This document shows, piece after piece, positions 53,596 through 63,131 of a DNA stretch of 64,000 nucleotides. Source of the stretch: Xylophilus ampelinus (GTDB lineage: Bacteria > Pseudomonadota > Gammaproteobacteria > Burkholderiales > Burkholderiaceae_C). Numbering within the stretch: position 1 is the stretch's first letter; the number at the start of each line of letters is the position of its first letter. The stretch spans positions 46,740-110,739 of the forward strand of contig NZ_CABFMN010000011.1 in assembly GCF_901875635.1 (NCBI RefSeq), given 5' to 3'. Position numbers and translations under genes: made by a program. The notes under the pieces are model-generated. The model had not been told where the DNA came from and ran no database searches. It saw only the letters and a list, made by a program, of their open reading frames with translations.

Positions 53596-56450
53596 GCGTG
53601 GCTCCGCGCTTCGCCCGCGCCGTACAGGTTGGCGGTGCAGCGGCCGCAGATCGTGGGGTGGGCCGGGTCGCTGCCGACGTCGGCACGCCAGTGCCAGCAG
53701 CGCTCGCACTTGGTGTCGGAACTGGCCACAACGCCCGTGGACAGGGCGTCACCAGCTATCAATTCGATAGCGGATGTGATGAAGACGAACTTCAGGTCGT
53801 CGCCCAGCGAGGCCAGCAAGGCGTGGTCCTCGGGCACCACGGTCAGCATCACGTTGGCCTGCAGCGACGAGCCCAGCTGGCCGGCGGCGCGCACCGCCTC
53901 GATGTCCTTGTTGACCGCATCGCGGATCTCGCGGATGCGCGACCACTTGGCCAGCAGCACTGCGTCGGGCTCGCCGAACGCGCTGTAGGTCTCCATGAAG
54001 ATGGACTCGGATCGGCCGGCGAACTTCCACGCCTCTTCAGCGGTGAAGCTCAGGAACGGCGCCATCCAGCGCAGCATCGCCTGGGTGATGTGCCACAGCG
54101 CGGTCTGCGCGCTTCGGCGCGCGCGCGAGCCCGGCGCGGTGGTGTAGAGCCGGTCCTTGAGCACGTCGAGGTAGAAGGCGCCCAGGTCTTCGGAGCAGTA
54201 CACCTGCAGCTTGGCGACCACCGGGTGGAACTCGTACACCTCGTAGTGCGCCAGCACCTCGGCCTGGAACTGCGCCGCGCGTGCCAGCGCATAGCGGTCG
54301 ATCTCGAACAGCTCCTCCAGCGGCACGCCGTCCTTGGCGATGTCGAAGTCGCTGGTGTTGGCCAGCAGGAAGCGCAGCGTGTTGCGGATGCGGCGGTAGG
54401 CATCGACCACGCGGGCGAGGATCTTGTCGTCGCCGGCGATGTCGCCCGAGTAGTCGCTTGCGGCCACCCACAGCCGGATGATCTCGGAGCCTAGCTTGTT
54501 GCTGATCTCCTGCGGCTCGATGCCGTTCTTGAGCGACTTGCTCATCTTGCGGCCCTGGCTGTCGACGGTGAAGCCGTGCGTCAGCAGGCCCTTGTAGGGC
54601 GCGCGCCCTTCGAGCGCACAGGCCAGCAGCAGCGAGGAGTGGAACCACCCGCGGTGCTGGTCGTGGCCTTCGAGGTACAGGTCGGCCTCGGGGCCGACCT
54701 CGTGGAACTGCGGCGCGTGCGTGCCGCGCAGCACATGGAAGAAGGTCGAGCCGGAGTCGAACCACACCTCGAGGATGTCGCTGCTCTTGGTGTAGTTCGG
54801 CGCGTCCTCGGCGCCGAGGATCTCTTCGGTCGTCACGCGGCTCCAGGCCTCGATGCCGCCCTGCTCGACGATGGCGGCGGCCTGGTCGAGGATCTCCATC
54901 GTGCGCGGGTGCAACTCGCCCGTCTCCCTGTGCAGGAAGAAGGGGATCGGCACGCCCCAACTGCGTTGGCGCGAGATGCACCAGTCGGGCCGGTTGGCGA
55001 TCATGTCGTGCAGGCGCGCCTTGCCGTTCTCGGGGTAGAAACCGGTCTGCTCGATCGCGTCGAGCGCGGTCTGGCGCAGCGTCTTCGCGGGCTTTGCGCC
55101 CGGCTTGGTGAAGACGCCTTCGCCCTCGTCCATGCGGATGAACCACTGCGCCGCGGCGCGGTAGATCACCGGCGTCTTGTGGCGCCAGCAGTGCGGGTAG
55201 CTGTGGGTGATGGTCTCGGTGGTCAGCAGGCGGCCGGCGCCCCGCAGCGCCTCGATGATGTGCGGCACCGCCTTCCAGATGTTCTGGCCGCCGAAGAGCG
55301 GGAAGTCGGCCGCGTAGCTGCCGTTGCCCTGCACCGGGTTCAGGATGTCGTCGTAGCCGAGGCCGTGCGCGACGCAGGAGTTGAAGTCGTCCAGGCCGTA
55401 GGCGGGCGAGGAGTGCACGATGCCGGTGCCGTCGGTGGCGGTGGCGTAGTCGGCCAGGTACACGGGCGCGAGGCGCCGGTAGCCGTAACTGCCGTCGTCG
55501 CTCTGCACGTCGTACAGCGGGTGCTCGAATTCGAGGCCGCCCAGCGCCTCGCCCTTCACGGTGGCGATCACCTGCCCGTCGAGCGCATAGCGCGTCATGC
55601 ACATCTCGACCAGCGACTCGGCCACGATCAGGAGGCCCTTTTCGGTGTCGACCAGCGCGTAGACCAGCTCGGGGTTGAGGTTGAGCGCCTGGTTGGCCGG
55701 GATGGTCCAGGCGGTGGTGGTCCAGATGACGGCGAAGACGTCGCCCAGCGCGTCGGGGCGGCCGAAGGCGGCCAGCACCTTGTCGCGGTCATGGGCCTTG
55801 AAGGCGACGTCGATGGTCTGCGATTTCTTGTCCTGGTACTCGATCTCGAACTCGGCCAACGAGGAGCCGCAGTCGAAGCACCAGTACACGGGCTTGAGGC
55901 CGCGGTAGACGAAGCCGCGCTCGATGACCTTCTTGAAGGCGCGGATCTCCCCGGCCTCGTTGGCGAAGTCCATCGTCTTGTACGGGTGGTCCCATTCGCC
56001 CAGCACGCCCAGGCGCTGGAAGTCGGCCATCTGCTGTGCGATCTGCTCGGTGGCGTAGGCGCGGCTCCTGGCCTGCATCTCGTCGCGGCTGAGGTTGCGG
56101 CCGTACTGCTTTTCGATGGCGTTCTCGATCGGCAGGCCGTGGCAGTCCCAGCCCGGCACGTAGAGCGCGTCGAAACCCTTGAGCTGGCGCGCCTTGGTGA
56201 TCATGTCCTTGAGGATCTTGTTCACCGCGTGGCCCATGTGGATCTGGCCGTTGGCGTACGGCGGGCCGTCGTGCAGGATGAACTTGGGTGCGCTGGCGCG
56301 GGCCACGCGCAGGCGCTTGTACAGGCCCTCGTCGTTCCACTGCTTCACCCAGCCCGGCTCGCGCTTGGGCAGGTCGCCGCGCATGGGGAAGGGGGTGTCG
56401 GGCAGGTTCAGCGTGGCGCGGTAGTCGGTGGGTTGGGCAGCGTCAGACAT
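53592..56450 (-). CDS. ileS: isoleucyl-tRNA synthetase
   Basis: A 952-residue class I synthetase. The HIGH-type motif is HMGH in [16 protein letters not shown], and the KMSKS loop reads [11 protein letters not shown]. The editing domain lies between them. The C-terminal zinc domain has CERCWHWR and CGRC. Residues about 893-910 ([18 protein letters not shown]) are encoded by repeat copy I, in the linker before the zinc domain. Length is normal. Confidence 0.97.
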   Translation of the reverse strand: MSDAAQPTDYRATLNLPDTPFPMRGDLPKREPGWVKQWNDEGLYKRLRVARASAPKFILHDGPPYANGQIHMGHAVNKILKDMITKARQLKGFDALYVPGWDCHGLPIENAIEKQYGRNLSRDEMQARSRAYATEQIAQQMADFQRLGVLGEWDHPYKTMDFANEAGEIRAFKKVIERGFVYRGLKPVYWCFDCGSSLAEFEIEYQDKKSQTIDVAFKAHDRDKVLAAFGRPDALGDVFAVIWTTTAWTIPANQALNLNPELVYALVDTEKGLLIVAESLVEMCMTRYALDGQVIATVKGEALGGLEFEHPLYDVQSDDGSYGYRRLAPVYLADYATATDGTGIVHSSPAYGLDDFNSCVAHGLGYDDILNPVQGNGSYAADFPLFGGQNIWKAVPHIIEALRGAGRLLTTETITHSYPHCWRHKTPVIYRAAAQWFIRMDEGEGVFTKPGAKPAKTLRQTALDAIEQTGFYPENGKARLHDMIANRPDWCISRQRSWGVPIPFFLHRETGELHPRTMEILDQAAAIVEQGGIEAWSRVTTEEILGAEDAPNYTKSSDILEVWFDSGSTFFHVLRGTHAPQFHEVGPEADLYLEGHDQHRGWFHSSLLLACALEGRAPYKGLLTHGFTVDSQGRKMSKSLKNGIEPQEISNKLGSEIIRLWVAASDYSGDIAGDDKILARVVDAYRRIRNTLRFLLANTSDFDIAKDGVPLEELFEIDRYALARAAQFQAEVLAHYEVYEFHPVVAKLQVYCSEDLGAFYLDVLKDRLYTTAPGSRARRSAQTALWHITQAMLRWMAPFLSFTAEEAWKFAGRSESIFMETYSAFGEPDAVLLAKWSRIREIRDAVNKDIEAVRAAGQLGSSLQANVMLTVVPEDHALLASLGDDLKFVFITSAIELIAGDALSTGVVASSDTKCERCWHWRADVGSDPAHPTICGRCTANLYGAGEARSHA
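53722..53773 (-). repeat. two-hairpin dispersed repeat, copy I (inside ileS)
   Basis: GCTAT (53755-53759) pairs with ATAGC (53767-53771). The GC-rich arm ACGCCCGTGGACAGGGCGT adjoins it. It is fully in frame in an essential gene. Confidence 0.7.
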
Positions 56451-56471
56451 GGTGGGTGCGAACGAAAAAGA

Positions 56472-56550
56472 GCTTCGACAGGCTCAGCCCGAGCGGCGGC
56501 GGCCGTCGGCGAAAAGGGGAGGGAGCCGTTCGCCCCGAGCTTGTCCAAGG
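56472..56550. repeat. REP-like half-elements between ileS and ribF
   Basis: TTCGACAGGCTCAGCCCGAG and, inverted, a degraded CGTTCGCCCCGAGCTTGTCC, resemble the arms of the element at 23029-23086. Together they could fold as a long imperfect hairpin upstream of ileS. Confidence 0.6.
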
Positions 56551-56573
56551 GCGGCAGCACGGGGCGTGCAGGG

Positions 56574-57623
56574 CTAAATTCGGTCGCGCGTGGTCTGGCG
56601 CCGGGTTTCCGCGTGGGGATTGCTGTGCGTGGCTGCGAAGAAGGCCCGCGCGTCGTCACGGTCCTTGGCGATGCCCGAGGTCAGGGCTTCCAGGCTCGTG
56701 TAGCGCAGTTCGTCGTGCAGTTTGGAGAGCAGGTCCACCCGGACGATTTTACCGTAGGCCCCCTCGGCGCCCAGGCTCGCCGGCCATTCGAGGCAGTGCG
56801 TCTCGAGCAGCACCCGGCCGCCGTTGACGTCGTTGGCGTCGAGCGAGGGACGCACGCCCAGGTTGGCCACGCCCGGCAGCGGCCGCTCGGCCAGGCCGTG
56901 CACCAGCACCGCGAAGATGCCGCTGGCGGCCGGCTTCCAGTGCTTGAAGCGAAGGTTGAGCGTGCGAAAGCCGTCGCTGCCGCCGGGGTGCGAGGCGCCC
57001 AGTGCCCGGCCCAGTTTGCGGCCGTGCACCACATGGCCCGAGATGGCGTAGGGGCGGCCGAGCAGGGCCTGCACATCGGCCATTCGGCCCTGGGCCAGCG
57101 CATCCCGGACGGCGGAGCTCGACACCCGCAACCCGTGGACCTCATAGCTCATCATGCGGGCGACGTCGAAGCCGTGTCCGGCTCCTGCCGCGTCGAGCAT
57201 CGCGTAGTCGCCCGCCCGCTTGGCGCCGAAGCGGAAGTCGTCGCCCACCAGCACGTAGCGCGCGCCCAGACCGTCGATCAGCACGTCGCGGATGAACTGC
57301 TCGGGCGGCTGGCTCGCCAGGCGTGCGTCGAAGGGCAGCACGATGGTCTGGTCGACGCCGTTGGCCGCGAGTTCGCAGAGCTTGTCGCGCAGGCTGGCGA
57401 TGCGCGCCGGCGCGAGCTCGGGCCGCTTCGTCACACCGGCGAAGTAGTCGCGCGGGTGGGGCTCGAAGGTCATCACGCAGCTGGGCAGGCCGCGCTGCCG
57501 GGCCTCGGCCTTGAGCAGCGCGAGCATGGCCTGGTGCCCGCGGTGCACGCCATCGAAGTTGCCGATGGTCAGCGCGCAGGCAGGCGCCACGCCGGGGTGC
57601 CGGAAGCCACGGAATATCTGCAT
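56574..57623 (-). CDS. ribF: bifunctional riboflavin kinase/FAD synthetase RibF
   Basis: A 349-residue enzyme that makes FMN and FAD. The N-terminal adenylyltransferase domain has IGNFDGVHRGHQAMLA. The C-terminal kinase domain has GHVVHGRKLGRALG and then FRTLNLRF, where a short insert (ASHPGGSD) separates the usual GRxLG and following motif. The ribF-ileS-lspA order is common in proteobacteria. Confidence 0.95.
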   Translation of the reverse strand: MQIFRGFRHPGVAPACALTIGNFDGVHRGHQAMLALLKAEARQRGLPSCVMTFEPHPRDYFAGVTKRPELAPARIASLRDKLCELAANGVDQTIVLPFDARLASQPPEQFIRDVLIDGLGARYVLVGDDFRFGAKRAGDYAMLDAAGAGHGFDVARMMSYEVHGLRVSSSAVRDALAQGRMADVQALLGRPYAISGHVVHGRKLGRALGASHPGGSDGFRTLNLRFKHWKPAASGIFAVLVHGLAERPLPGVANLGVRPSLDANDVNGGRVLLETHCLEWPASLGAEGAYGKIVRVDLLSKLHDELRYTSLEALTSGIAKDRDDARAFFAATHSNPHAETRRQTTRDRI

Positions 57624-57628
57624 GGGGT

Positions 57629-57690
57629 GTTATGTTTTTGATAGCAGCCCGCGCCCGGCGCATGGGCCTTGGCGGGCAAGTTGTCATCAA
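57629..57690 (+). repeat. two-hairpin dispersed repeat, copy J (upstream of ribF)
   Basis: A GTTAT...ATAGC hairpin with one weak pair is followed by GCCCGCGCCCGGCGC...GGCGGGCAAG. It lies between the divergent ribF and HNH genes. Confidence 0.6.
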
Positions 57691-57759
57691 GGCGGGTTAT
57701 ATTGTGGCGCGTTCGCTGTGTTCCATCCCCCGTTCGGTTCTCTTATCGACGTTCGCCCC

Positions 57760-57826
57760 CAGGCCGCCGCTGCGCGGCGCCCGCCCCCCGAGGGGGGCAA
57801 GGAAACTTGGGGCGGCCCGTCGTTTC
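57760..57826 (+). repeat. GC-rich intergenic element with C-run/G-run hairpin
   Basis: CCGCCGCTGCGCGGCG, CCCGCCCCCCGAGGGGGGC and AAACTTGGGGCGGCC follow each other. The central CCCCCC GA GGGGGG can form a tight hairpin. It lies just before the HNH gene. Compare 53-112. Confidence 0.5.
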
Positions 57827-57841
57827 CTTGAGGAGGCTTGT

Positions 57842-58402
57842 GTGGTGAAGGTATTGAAGCTGTCGGCCCAGGGCCTGCCGCAATCGTGGATCTCGCTGGA
57901 GCAGGCGGTGACCCACTACGCGGCGGACGAAGTGCGCTGGGAGGCGGGCGGCCAGATCGCGCTGTTCCGCGGCGGCCACAACGCCGTCACCGGCGAGCAG
58001 TCGCAGATCGCGGTGAGCAGCATCATCGGCACCAAGGGCGTGCCGCGCATCAACCCCTTCCATCTGCGGCCGGGCCTCACGAACAGCAAGCTCTTCGCGC
58101 GCGACCGCAACATCTGCGCCTATTGCGGCGGCCACTTCCACGAAGACGAACTCACGCGCGAACACATCATCCCCTTCGCGCAGAACGGCATCGACACCTG
58201 GATGAACGTGGTCACGGCCTGCCGGCCCTGCAACCACCGCAAGAGCAGCCGCACGCCCGAGCAGGCCCACATGCCGCTGCTGTACACGCCCTACATCCCC
58301 AGCCTGTGGGAAGACTTCATCCTGCGCAATCGCCGCATCCTGGCCGACCAGATGGAGTTCTTGATGGCGCACATTCCGAGCAGTTCGCGGCTGCATGGGT
58401 AG
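57842..58402 (+). CDS. HNH endonuclease-family protein
   Basis: A 186-residue protein with a clear HNH zinc-finger nuclease motif: CAYCGG, then LTREHIIPFAQNG, NVVTACRPCNHRKSS. An N-terminal domain of about 80 residues precedes it. The start codon is GTG 57842 (or GTG 57845), since no ATG precedes the conserved VKVLKLSAQGLPQSW. Such proteins are common in proteobacterial chromosomes; the function is unproven. It ends in a terminator shared with the enoyl-CoA hydratase gene. Confidence 0.85.
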   Translation: MVKVLKLSAQGLPQSWISLEQAVTHYAADEVRWEAGGQIALFRGGHNAVTGEQSQIAVSSIIGTKGVPRINPFHLRPGLTNSKLFARDRNICAYCGGHFHEDELTREHIIPFAQNGIDTWMNVVTACRPCNHRKSSRTPEQAHMPLLYTPYIPSLWEDFILRNRRILADQMEFLMAHIPSSSRLHG

Positions 58403-58422
58403 CGGCCGCTGCCGCGATGCAG

Positions 58423-58447
58423 AGAGGCGCCGCGGCGCCTCTTTTTT
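58423..58447. terminator. terminator between HNH and enoyl-CoA hydratase genes
   Basis: AGAGGCGCCGCGGCGCCTCT is a perfect 20-nt palindrome followed by TTTTT. It lies between convergent genes, and the T-run favours the plus strand. Confidence 0.85.
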
Positions 58448-58456
58448 CGTCCCGGT

Positions 58457-59248
58457 TCAGCTGCGCCAAGCTGGCGAACGTCTCTCCAGGAAGGCTTGCA
58501 CGCCCTCCAGCGCCGTGCAGTCGATCATGTTGGCCGCCATCGTGCGGCCGGCGTCCTGCAGCGCGCCCTCCATGCCCGACTCGAGCTGCCGGTAGAACAG
58601 CGCCTTGCCCATCTCCAGCGCGAGGCGCGGCTTGTCGAGGATGCGCGCGAGCAGGGCGTCCACCTCCATGTCCAGCGCCTCGGCCGGCACCACGCGATTG
58701 ACCAGCCCGCGCTCGCGCGCCGTCTCGGCGTCGATGAAGTCGCCCGTGACCAGCATCTCGAAGGCCGCCTTGCGCGACACATTGCGCGAGACGGTCACGG
58801 CCGGCGTCGAGCAGAACAGGCCCACGTCGATGCCGCTGGTGGCGAAGCGTGCGTCGGCCGCCGCCACGGCCAGGTCGCACAGCGCCACGAGCTGGCAGCC
58901 GGCAGCGGTGGCGATGCCGTGCACCCGGGCGATGACCGGCACGGGCAGCCGGTGCAGCGCGAGCATCATGGCGCTGCAACGGGCGAAGAGGTCGTCGTAG
59001 TAGGCTTGGCTCGGCGTGGCGCGCATCTGGCGCAGGTCGTGGCCAGCGCAGAAAGCCTTGCCCGCGCCGGCGATGACCACCGCCCGCAACGCCTCGTCTG
59101 CCCCGAGGCGCTCGGCTGCGCCGTGCAGCGCGTCGATCAACTCTTCCGACAGCGCGTTGAAGGCCTGCGGGCGATTCAGCGTGAGCGTGACGACGCCGCG
59201 CGCGTCGCGGCTTTCGAGCAACACAGGTGCGTCGGATGCATCGGGCAT
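58457..59248 (-). CDS. enoyl-CoA hydratase/isomerase family protein
   Basis: A 263-residue crotonase-fold enzyme. The CoA-binding and oxyanion-hole region reads VVIAGAGKAFCAGHDLRQM. The second oxyanion segment shows as IDVGLFCSTPAVTVSRNV. It acts in fatty-acid or aromatic-acid beta-oxidation. It is followed upstream by a lipoprotein hydrolase and two acyl-CoA dehydrogenases in the same direction. Confidence 0.9.
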   Translation of the reverse strand: MPDASDAPVLLESRDARGVVTLTLNRPQAFNALSEELIDALHGAAERLGADEALRAVVIAGAGKAFCAGHDLRQMRATPSQAYYDDLFARCSAMMLALHRLPVPVIARVHGIATAAGCQLVALCDLAVAAADARFATSGIDVGLFCSTPAVTVSRNVSRKAAFEMLVTGDFIDAETARERGLVNRVVPAEALDMEVDALLARILDKPRLALEMGKALFYRQLESGMEGALQDAGRTMAANMIDCTALEGVQAFLERRSPAWRS

Positions 59249-59255
59249 CGCGACC

Positions 59256-60632
59256 TCAGTAGGTGAGTTCCAGCACGCTCAGATGGCCTTGCGCCGCGGG
59301 CCAGGTCAGGCCGGCGATGCGCTCGCCATTGAACTCGCCCACCACGCTGCGCTGGGCGTCGGTGGCGACCTTGAGTCGGGCGCTGGCGATGCCGGCGCCG
59401 CGCGGCGGCACGCCGGGCAACTGCGCCTGGCCGTCCAGCCGCATCGTGTCGCGCTGGGCATCGAAGTAGCCGCGCGGTCGGGTGAAGACGACGAGGGCCC
59501 TGGCGTCGCGGTCGGCCGGCAGCAGGCGCTCGGGCCGCAGGTTGACGATCTCGCTCGAGCGCGGGAAGGGGCTGCGATACACGTGGGTGGTCGCGTAGCC
59601 CGGTGCGGTGATCTCGAATTCGTAGAACAGGCGCGGGTCGGCCGCGAAAGGCCCCCAGCGCCCGTCGGCGCCGATGGCTTTGCGCCAAGCCGGCGCGCCG
59701 ATGCGGTTGCCGGTGGCGGGGTCGACCGCGTAGACGACGAGCTGGGCACCCACGAGCGGCCGGTTGTTGGCGAAGCTGCCGCTGGCCGGGTCGGTGCCCA
59801 CGAGGCCCAGACCGGTCAGGCGGCCATCGAGCCGCACCGACGACTCGGCCGAAATGGCCGTGCTGCGCGGCACCGGGCCGGTGAGGAATTCCCAGGTGGC
59901 GGCGAAGGCGGCCGGCGAGAACGACGTCTCGCGGTGGTCCACGCGCGGCAGCACCACGTTGCGCGCGCCGCGCAGCGCCGGCCCGTCGAAGCCGATGCCG
60001 GTTGGCGTGCCGGGCTTGCCGATCCACACACCGTCGGGCTGGGCGTACTTGTCGTTGTTGTCCGAACGCAGCGTGAGCCAGCGCACGCCGGGCGTGACCT
60101 CGTCACCGTTCGCACCCTTGGGGGCATTGAGCTGCGTGAGGAAGGACGAGCGCGCCGAGAACTCGTTCTGCTCCAGGTAACCGGGGATGTTCCAGATGCC
60201 GTGCGCCGGGTTGCCGCCCAGCACCACGTGGCTCACTTTCGCGGCGCCGCCGCCGTTCTGCACGTAGTTCCGGATGGTGTTGCCTCCGCGCGAGTTGCCG
60301 ATGAGAACGACCTGGTTCGCGCCCGTCTGGCGCAGCACGGCATCGACCCGATCGGCCAGGAAGGCCATCGACTCGGCGGTCGAACTGCGGCCCGGCTGGG
60401 CGACGGTGTCGTCGTCGCGCGCCAGGGGCATGGGCTGATCGAAGGCGAAGAGCCGCTCGCGCGGCCAGCCGTTGGATTCGAAGCGCCATACGGTGGTCTG
60501 CCACAGCGCGGCGGAGTCGCCGTTGCCGTGCACGAAGACGATGGGCGGGTACGACGTGGGCGTCATGGTCGAGCAGGCGGTGAGGGCGAGCAGCGCGGGC
60601 GCGCCGAGCAACAGGGTGCGGCGTTGGGTCAT
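59256..60632 (-). CDS. alpha/beta-hydrolase lipoprotein
   Basis: A 458-residue protein with a lipoprotein signal: MTQRRTLLLGAPALLALTAC, with the lipid-attachment Cys20 in the lipobox. The hydrolase domain (about 30-230) has HGNGDSA and the nucleophile elbow GNSRGG. The C-terminal half (about 260-450) is beta-rich, as in secreted polyester or lipid hydrolases. The Arg-Arg pair near the N-terminus may allow Tat export. The substrate is unknown. Confidence 0.82.
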   Translation of the reverse strand: MTQRRTLLLGAPALLALTACSTMTPTSYPPIVFVHGNGDSAALWQTTVWRFESNGWPRERLFAFDQPMPLARDDDTVAQPGRSSTAESMAFLADRVDAVLRQTGANQVVLIGNSRGGNTIRNYVQNGGGAAKVSHVVLGGNPAHGIWNIPGYLEQNEFSARSSFLTQLNAPKGANGDEVTPGVRWLTLRSDNNDKYAQPDGVWIGKPGTPTGIGFDGPALRGARNVVLPRVDHRETSFSPAAFAATWEFLTGPVPRSTAISAESSVRLDGRLTGLGLVGTDPASGSFANNRPLVGAQLVVYAVDPATGNRIGAPAWRKAIGADGRWGPFAADPRLFYEFEITAPGYATTHVYRSPFPRSSEIVNLRPERLLPADRDARALVVFTRPRGYFDAQRDTMRLDGQAQLPGVPPRGAGIASARLKVATDAQRSVVGEFNGERIAGLTWPAAQGHLSVLELTY

Positions 60633-60662
60633 GGCAATGTCTCCTGGCTCCGACTTATAAAC

Positions 60663-60693
60663 AAAAAAGCCCGCCAGCGCAGGACTGGCGGGC
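60663..60693 (-). terminator. terminator after the acyl-CoA dehydrogenase pair
   Basis: On the minus strand GCCCGCCAG, a 7-nt loop and CTGGCGGGC are followed by TTTTTTG. The stem is the GC-rich arm of repeat copy K, so the repeat acts here as a terminator. Confidence 0.85.
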
Positions 60694-60717
60694 GGGAGTA
60701 GCTATGAAATTTGTAGC
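60669..60717 (-). repeat. two-hairpin dispersed repeat, copy K (forms terminator)
   Basis: The GC-rich hairpin (60669-60693) and the GCTAT...GTAGC hairpin (60701-60717) are adjacent, directly after the acyl-CoA dehydrogenase stop. Confidence 0.75.
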
Positions 60718-60734
60718 GAGCTGCGTCGGCTGAC

Positions 60735-61850
60735 TCAGGCGAAGACGCCCGCGGTGTCGGTCATGCGGGCCGACACTTCGCCCAGGTGATGCAGGGTGTC
60801 TCCGAACGCCATCTCCATCTGCGTGAGCTTGCGGAAGTAGTGGCTGCCCATGTACTCGTCCGTCACGCCGATGCCGCCGTGCAGCTGCACCGACTGCTGG
60901 CCGACGAAGCGCATCGACACGCCCAGCTGGTACTTCGCGCGCGCCATGGCCTGGCGGCGCTCGGGGGCGGGCGCGTTGAGCTTGAGGCTGGCGTAGTAGC
61001 TCATCGAGCGGGCCAGTTCCAGTTGCATCTTCATGTCGGCCACGCGGTGGCGCAGGGCCTGGAAGCTGGCGATCGGCACGCCGAACTGCTTGCGCGTGTT
61101 CATGTACTCGACGGTGAGCGCCAGCGTCTTGTCCATCACGCCCACGCCTTCGGCACAGGTGGCGGCGATGCCGATGTCCACCGCGTGCTCGAGCACCGGC
61201 AGGCCGTCGGCGGCGACGAGCGTCGCGGCGGCGTTGTCGAACACCACCTCGGCGGCGCGGCTGCCGTCCTGCGTGACGTAGCCGCGGGCGGCGACGCCGT
61301 CGGCCGAGCGTTCGACCAGGAAGAGGGCGATCTTGCCGTCGAGCTGGGCCGGCACGAGGTACGCGTCGGCTTGGTCACCGGCGGGCACCACGCCCTTGTT
61401 GCCGTGGACCGTGTAGCCGTCGCCAGCCTTCTTCGCCGTGGCTGCGCAGACGTCCAGGTGGTAGCGCGCCTTCTTCTCCTGACAGGCGAGCACGACCAGT
61501 GCCTCGCCGCTGGCGATGCGCGGCAGCCAGGCCTGCTTGGTCGCGGCGTCGGCATGGCCGGCCAGCACGGCGCCGGCAATCAGGGATTGCGCCAGCGGCT
61601 CCAGCACGATGCCGCGGCCCAGCTCTTCCATCACCACCATGCCTTCGACCGGGCCCATGCCCAGGCCGCCGTCGTCTTCGGGGATGTACAGGCCCGCGAG
61701 GCCGAGTTCGGCGAGTTCGGTCCAGGCTGCGCGGTCGAAGCCGCCTTCGGCCTCGATCTTGCGGCGGCGCTCGAAGTCGTAGCCCTTTTCCACCCACTTG
61801 GCGACGGCGTCGCGCAGTTGCTGCTGGTCGTCCGAGAAATTGAAGTCCAT
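60735..61850 (-). CDS. acyl-CoA dehydrogenase family protein (shorter subunit)
   Basis: A 371-residue flavoenzyme. The domains are an N-terminal helical part (MDFNFSDDQQQLRDAV), a middle beta domain with FAD contacts (RGYVTQDGSRAAE) and a C-terminal helical domain with QLHGGIGVTDEYMGSHYFR. The catalytic Glu position is not evident in this member. It lies 12 nt downstream of a longer paralogue, so the two may form a heteromeric dehydrogenase such as the PimCD or ChsE types. Confidence 0.88.
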   Translation of the reverse strand: MDFNFSDDQQQLRDAVAKWVEKGYDFERRRKIEAEGGFDRAAWTELAELGLAGLYIPEDDGGLGMGPVEGMVVMEELGRGIVLEPLAQSLIAGAVLAGHADAATKQAWLPRIASGEALVVLACQEKKARYHLDVCAATAKKAGDGYTVHGNKGVVPAGDQADAYLVPAQLDGKIALFLVERSADGVAARGYVTQDGSRAAEVVFDNAAATLVAADGLPVLEHAVDIGIAATCAEGVGVMDKTLALTVEYMNTRKQFGVPIASFQALRHRVADMKMQLELARSMSYYASLKLNAPAPERRQAMARAKYQLGVSMRFVGQQSVQLHGGIGVTDEYMGSHYFRKLTQMEMAFGDTLHHLGEVSARMTDTAGVFA

Positions 61851-61862
61851 CTGAGTCTCCGA

Positions 61863-63044
61863 TCAGCCGAGCACGGTCTGGGCAACGATGTTCCGTTGAA
61901 CTTCGTTCGACCCGCCGTAGATCGTGGTCTTGCGGTAGTTGAAGAAGTTCGATGCGAGCGGCGCCAGCGCGGGATTGCCGCCGGGGAAGTCGCCCTGCCA
62001 GCCGGCTTCCATCGCTTCGCGGATCAGCGGCAGCGAGTACGCGCCGCCGGCCAGCATCATGAGTTCGGTGTAGCGCTGCTGGATCTCGCTGCCCTTGATC
62101 TTGAGCAGGCCCGCGATGTCCAGCGAGTTCTTGCCCGAGGTCGCGGCCGACAGCACGCGCAGCACGAGCATCTCGAGTGCGACGATGTCGACTTCCAGCT
62201 TGGCGATCTCGTCGCGGAAGCGAAGGTCGTCGTACACGCCCTCGGCCTTGGCGATGCGCTTGAGCCGCTCCAGCTCGCGCTTGGCGCGGTTCACGTCGGC
62301 GATGTTGGTGCGCTCGTGGCTCAGCAGGTGCTTGGCGTAGGTCCAGCCCTTGTTCTCCTCGCCGATCAGGTTCTCGGCCGGGACCTCGACGTTGTCGAAG
62401 AACACGTCGTTGACCTCGAAGCCGCCGTCCAGCAGCTTGATCGGCCGCACCGTCACGCCGGGCGACTTCATGTCGAGCACGATGAAGCTGATGCCGGTCT
62501 GCGGCTTGCCCTCGCTGCTGGTGCGCACGAGGTTGAACATCCAGTCGCCGTACTGGCCCAGCGTGGTCCAGGTCTTCTGGCCATTGATGACGTACTTGTC
62601 GCCCTTGCGTTCGGCCTTGGTGCGCAGCGAGGCGAGGTCGGAGCCCGAGCCCGGTTCGCTGTAGCCCTGGCTCCACCAGACTTCGCCGCTGGCGATGCCG
62701 GGCAGCAGGCGCTGCTGCTGCTCCTTGTTGCCGTAGGCCATGATGACCGGGGCCACCATCACCGGGCCGAAGGGCACGATGCGCGGCGCGCCGGCCATGG
62801 CGCATTCCTCTTCGAACAGATGCTTCTCGATGGCGGTCCAGCCCGGGCCGCCGAACTCCTTGGGCCAGCCGTAGCCCAGCCAGCCCTTCTTGCCGAGGAT
62901 CTTCGCCCAGGTCTGCATGTCTTCGCGCGTCAGTTCGAGCGCGTTGTGCACCTTGTGCGAGATGTGCTTGGGCAGGTTGTCCGCGACCCAGGCGCGGATG
63001 TCTTCGCGGAACTTCTGTTCCTCGGGGGTGAAGGCCAAATCCAT
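61863..63044 (-). CDS. acyl-CoA dehydrogenase family protein (longer subunit)
   Basis: A 393-residue flavoenzyme beginning MDLAFTPEEQKFREDIRAW. The middle domain shows WWSQGYSEPGSGSDLASLRT, and the C-terminal IYGGSNEVQRNIVAQTVLG is the nucleotide-binding signature. The start at ATG 63044 follows a GGAGA box; TTG 63050 is an unlikely alternative. It is first in the pair, ahead of the 371-residue paralogue. Confidence 0.9.
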   Translation of the reverse strand: MDLAFTPEEQKFREDIRAWVADNLPKHISHKVHNALELTREDMQTWAKILGKKGWLGYGWPKEFGGPGWTAIEKHLFEEECAMAGAPRIVPFGPVMVAPVIMAYGNKEQQQRLLPGIASGEVWWSQGYSEPGSGSDLASLRTKAERKGDKYVINGQKTWTTLGQYGDWMFNLVRTSSEGKPQTGISFIVLDMKSPGVTVRPIKLLDGGFEVNDVFFDNVEVPAENLIGEENKGWTYAKHLLSHERTNIADVNRAKRELERLKRIAKAEGVYDDLRFRDEIAKLEVDIVALEMLVLRVLSAATSGKNSLDIAGLLKIKGSEIQQRYTELMMLAGGAYSLPLIREAMEAGWQGDFPGGNPALAPLASNFFNYRKTTIYGGSNEVQRNIVAQTVLG

Positions 63045-63115
63045 GGGCAAGTCTCCAGAGAATCCGGGTTTTTAGCACGGTCGTTCGCAAGCGCGAGTCC
63101 GGCCGGCGACACGAA

Positions 63116-63121
63116 GATAAT
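63116..63121 (+). promoter_or_regulatory. -10 box upstream of purN
   Basis: GATAAT lies 10 nt before the ATG of the 28-codon ORF that overlaps the purN start. Confidence 0.4.
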
Positions 63122-63131
63122 CCGCGCCAGT

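Noticed and set aside
54576..57641. A 1021-codon open frame on the plus strand opposite ileS and ribF
   Set aside because: It spans two well-defined minus-strand genes and their intergenic repeats, has no family signature and has shadow-type composition.
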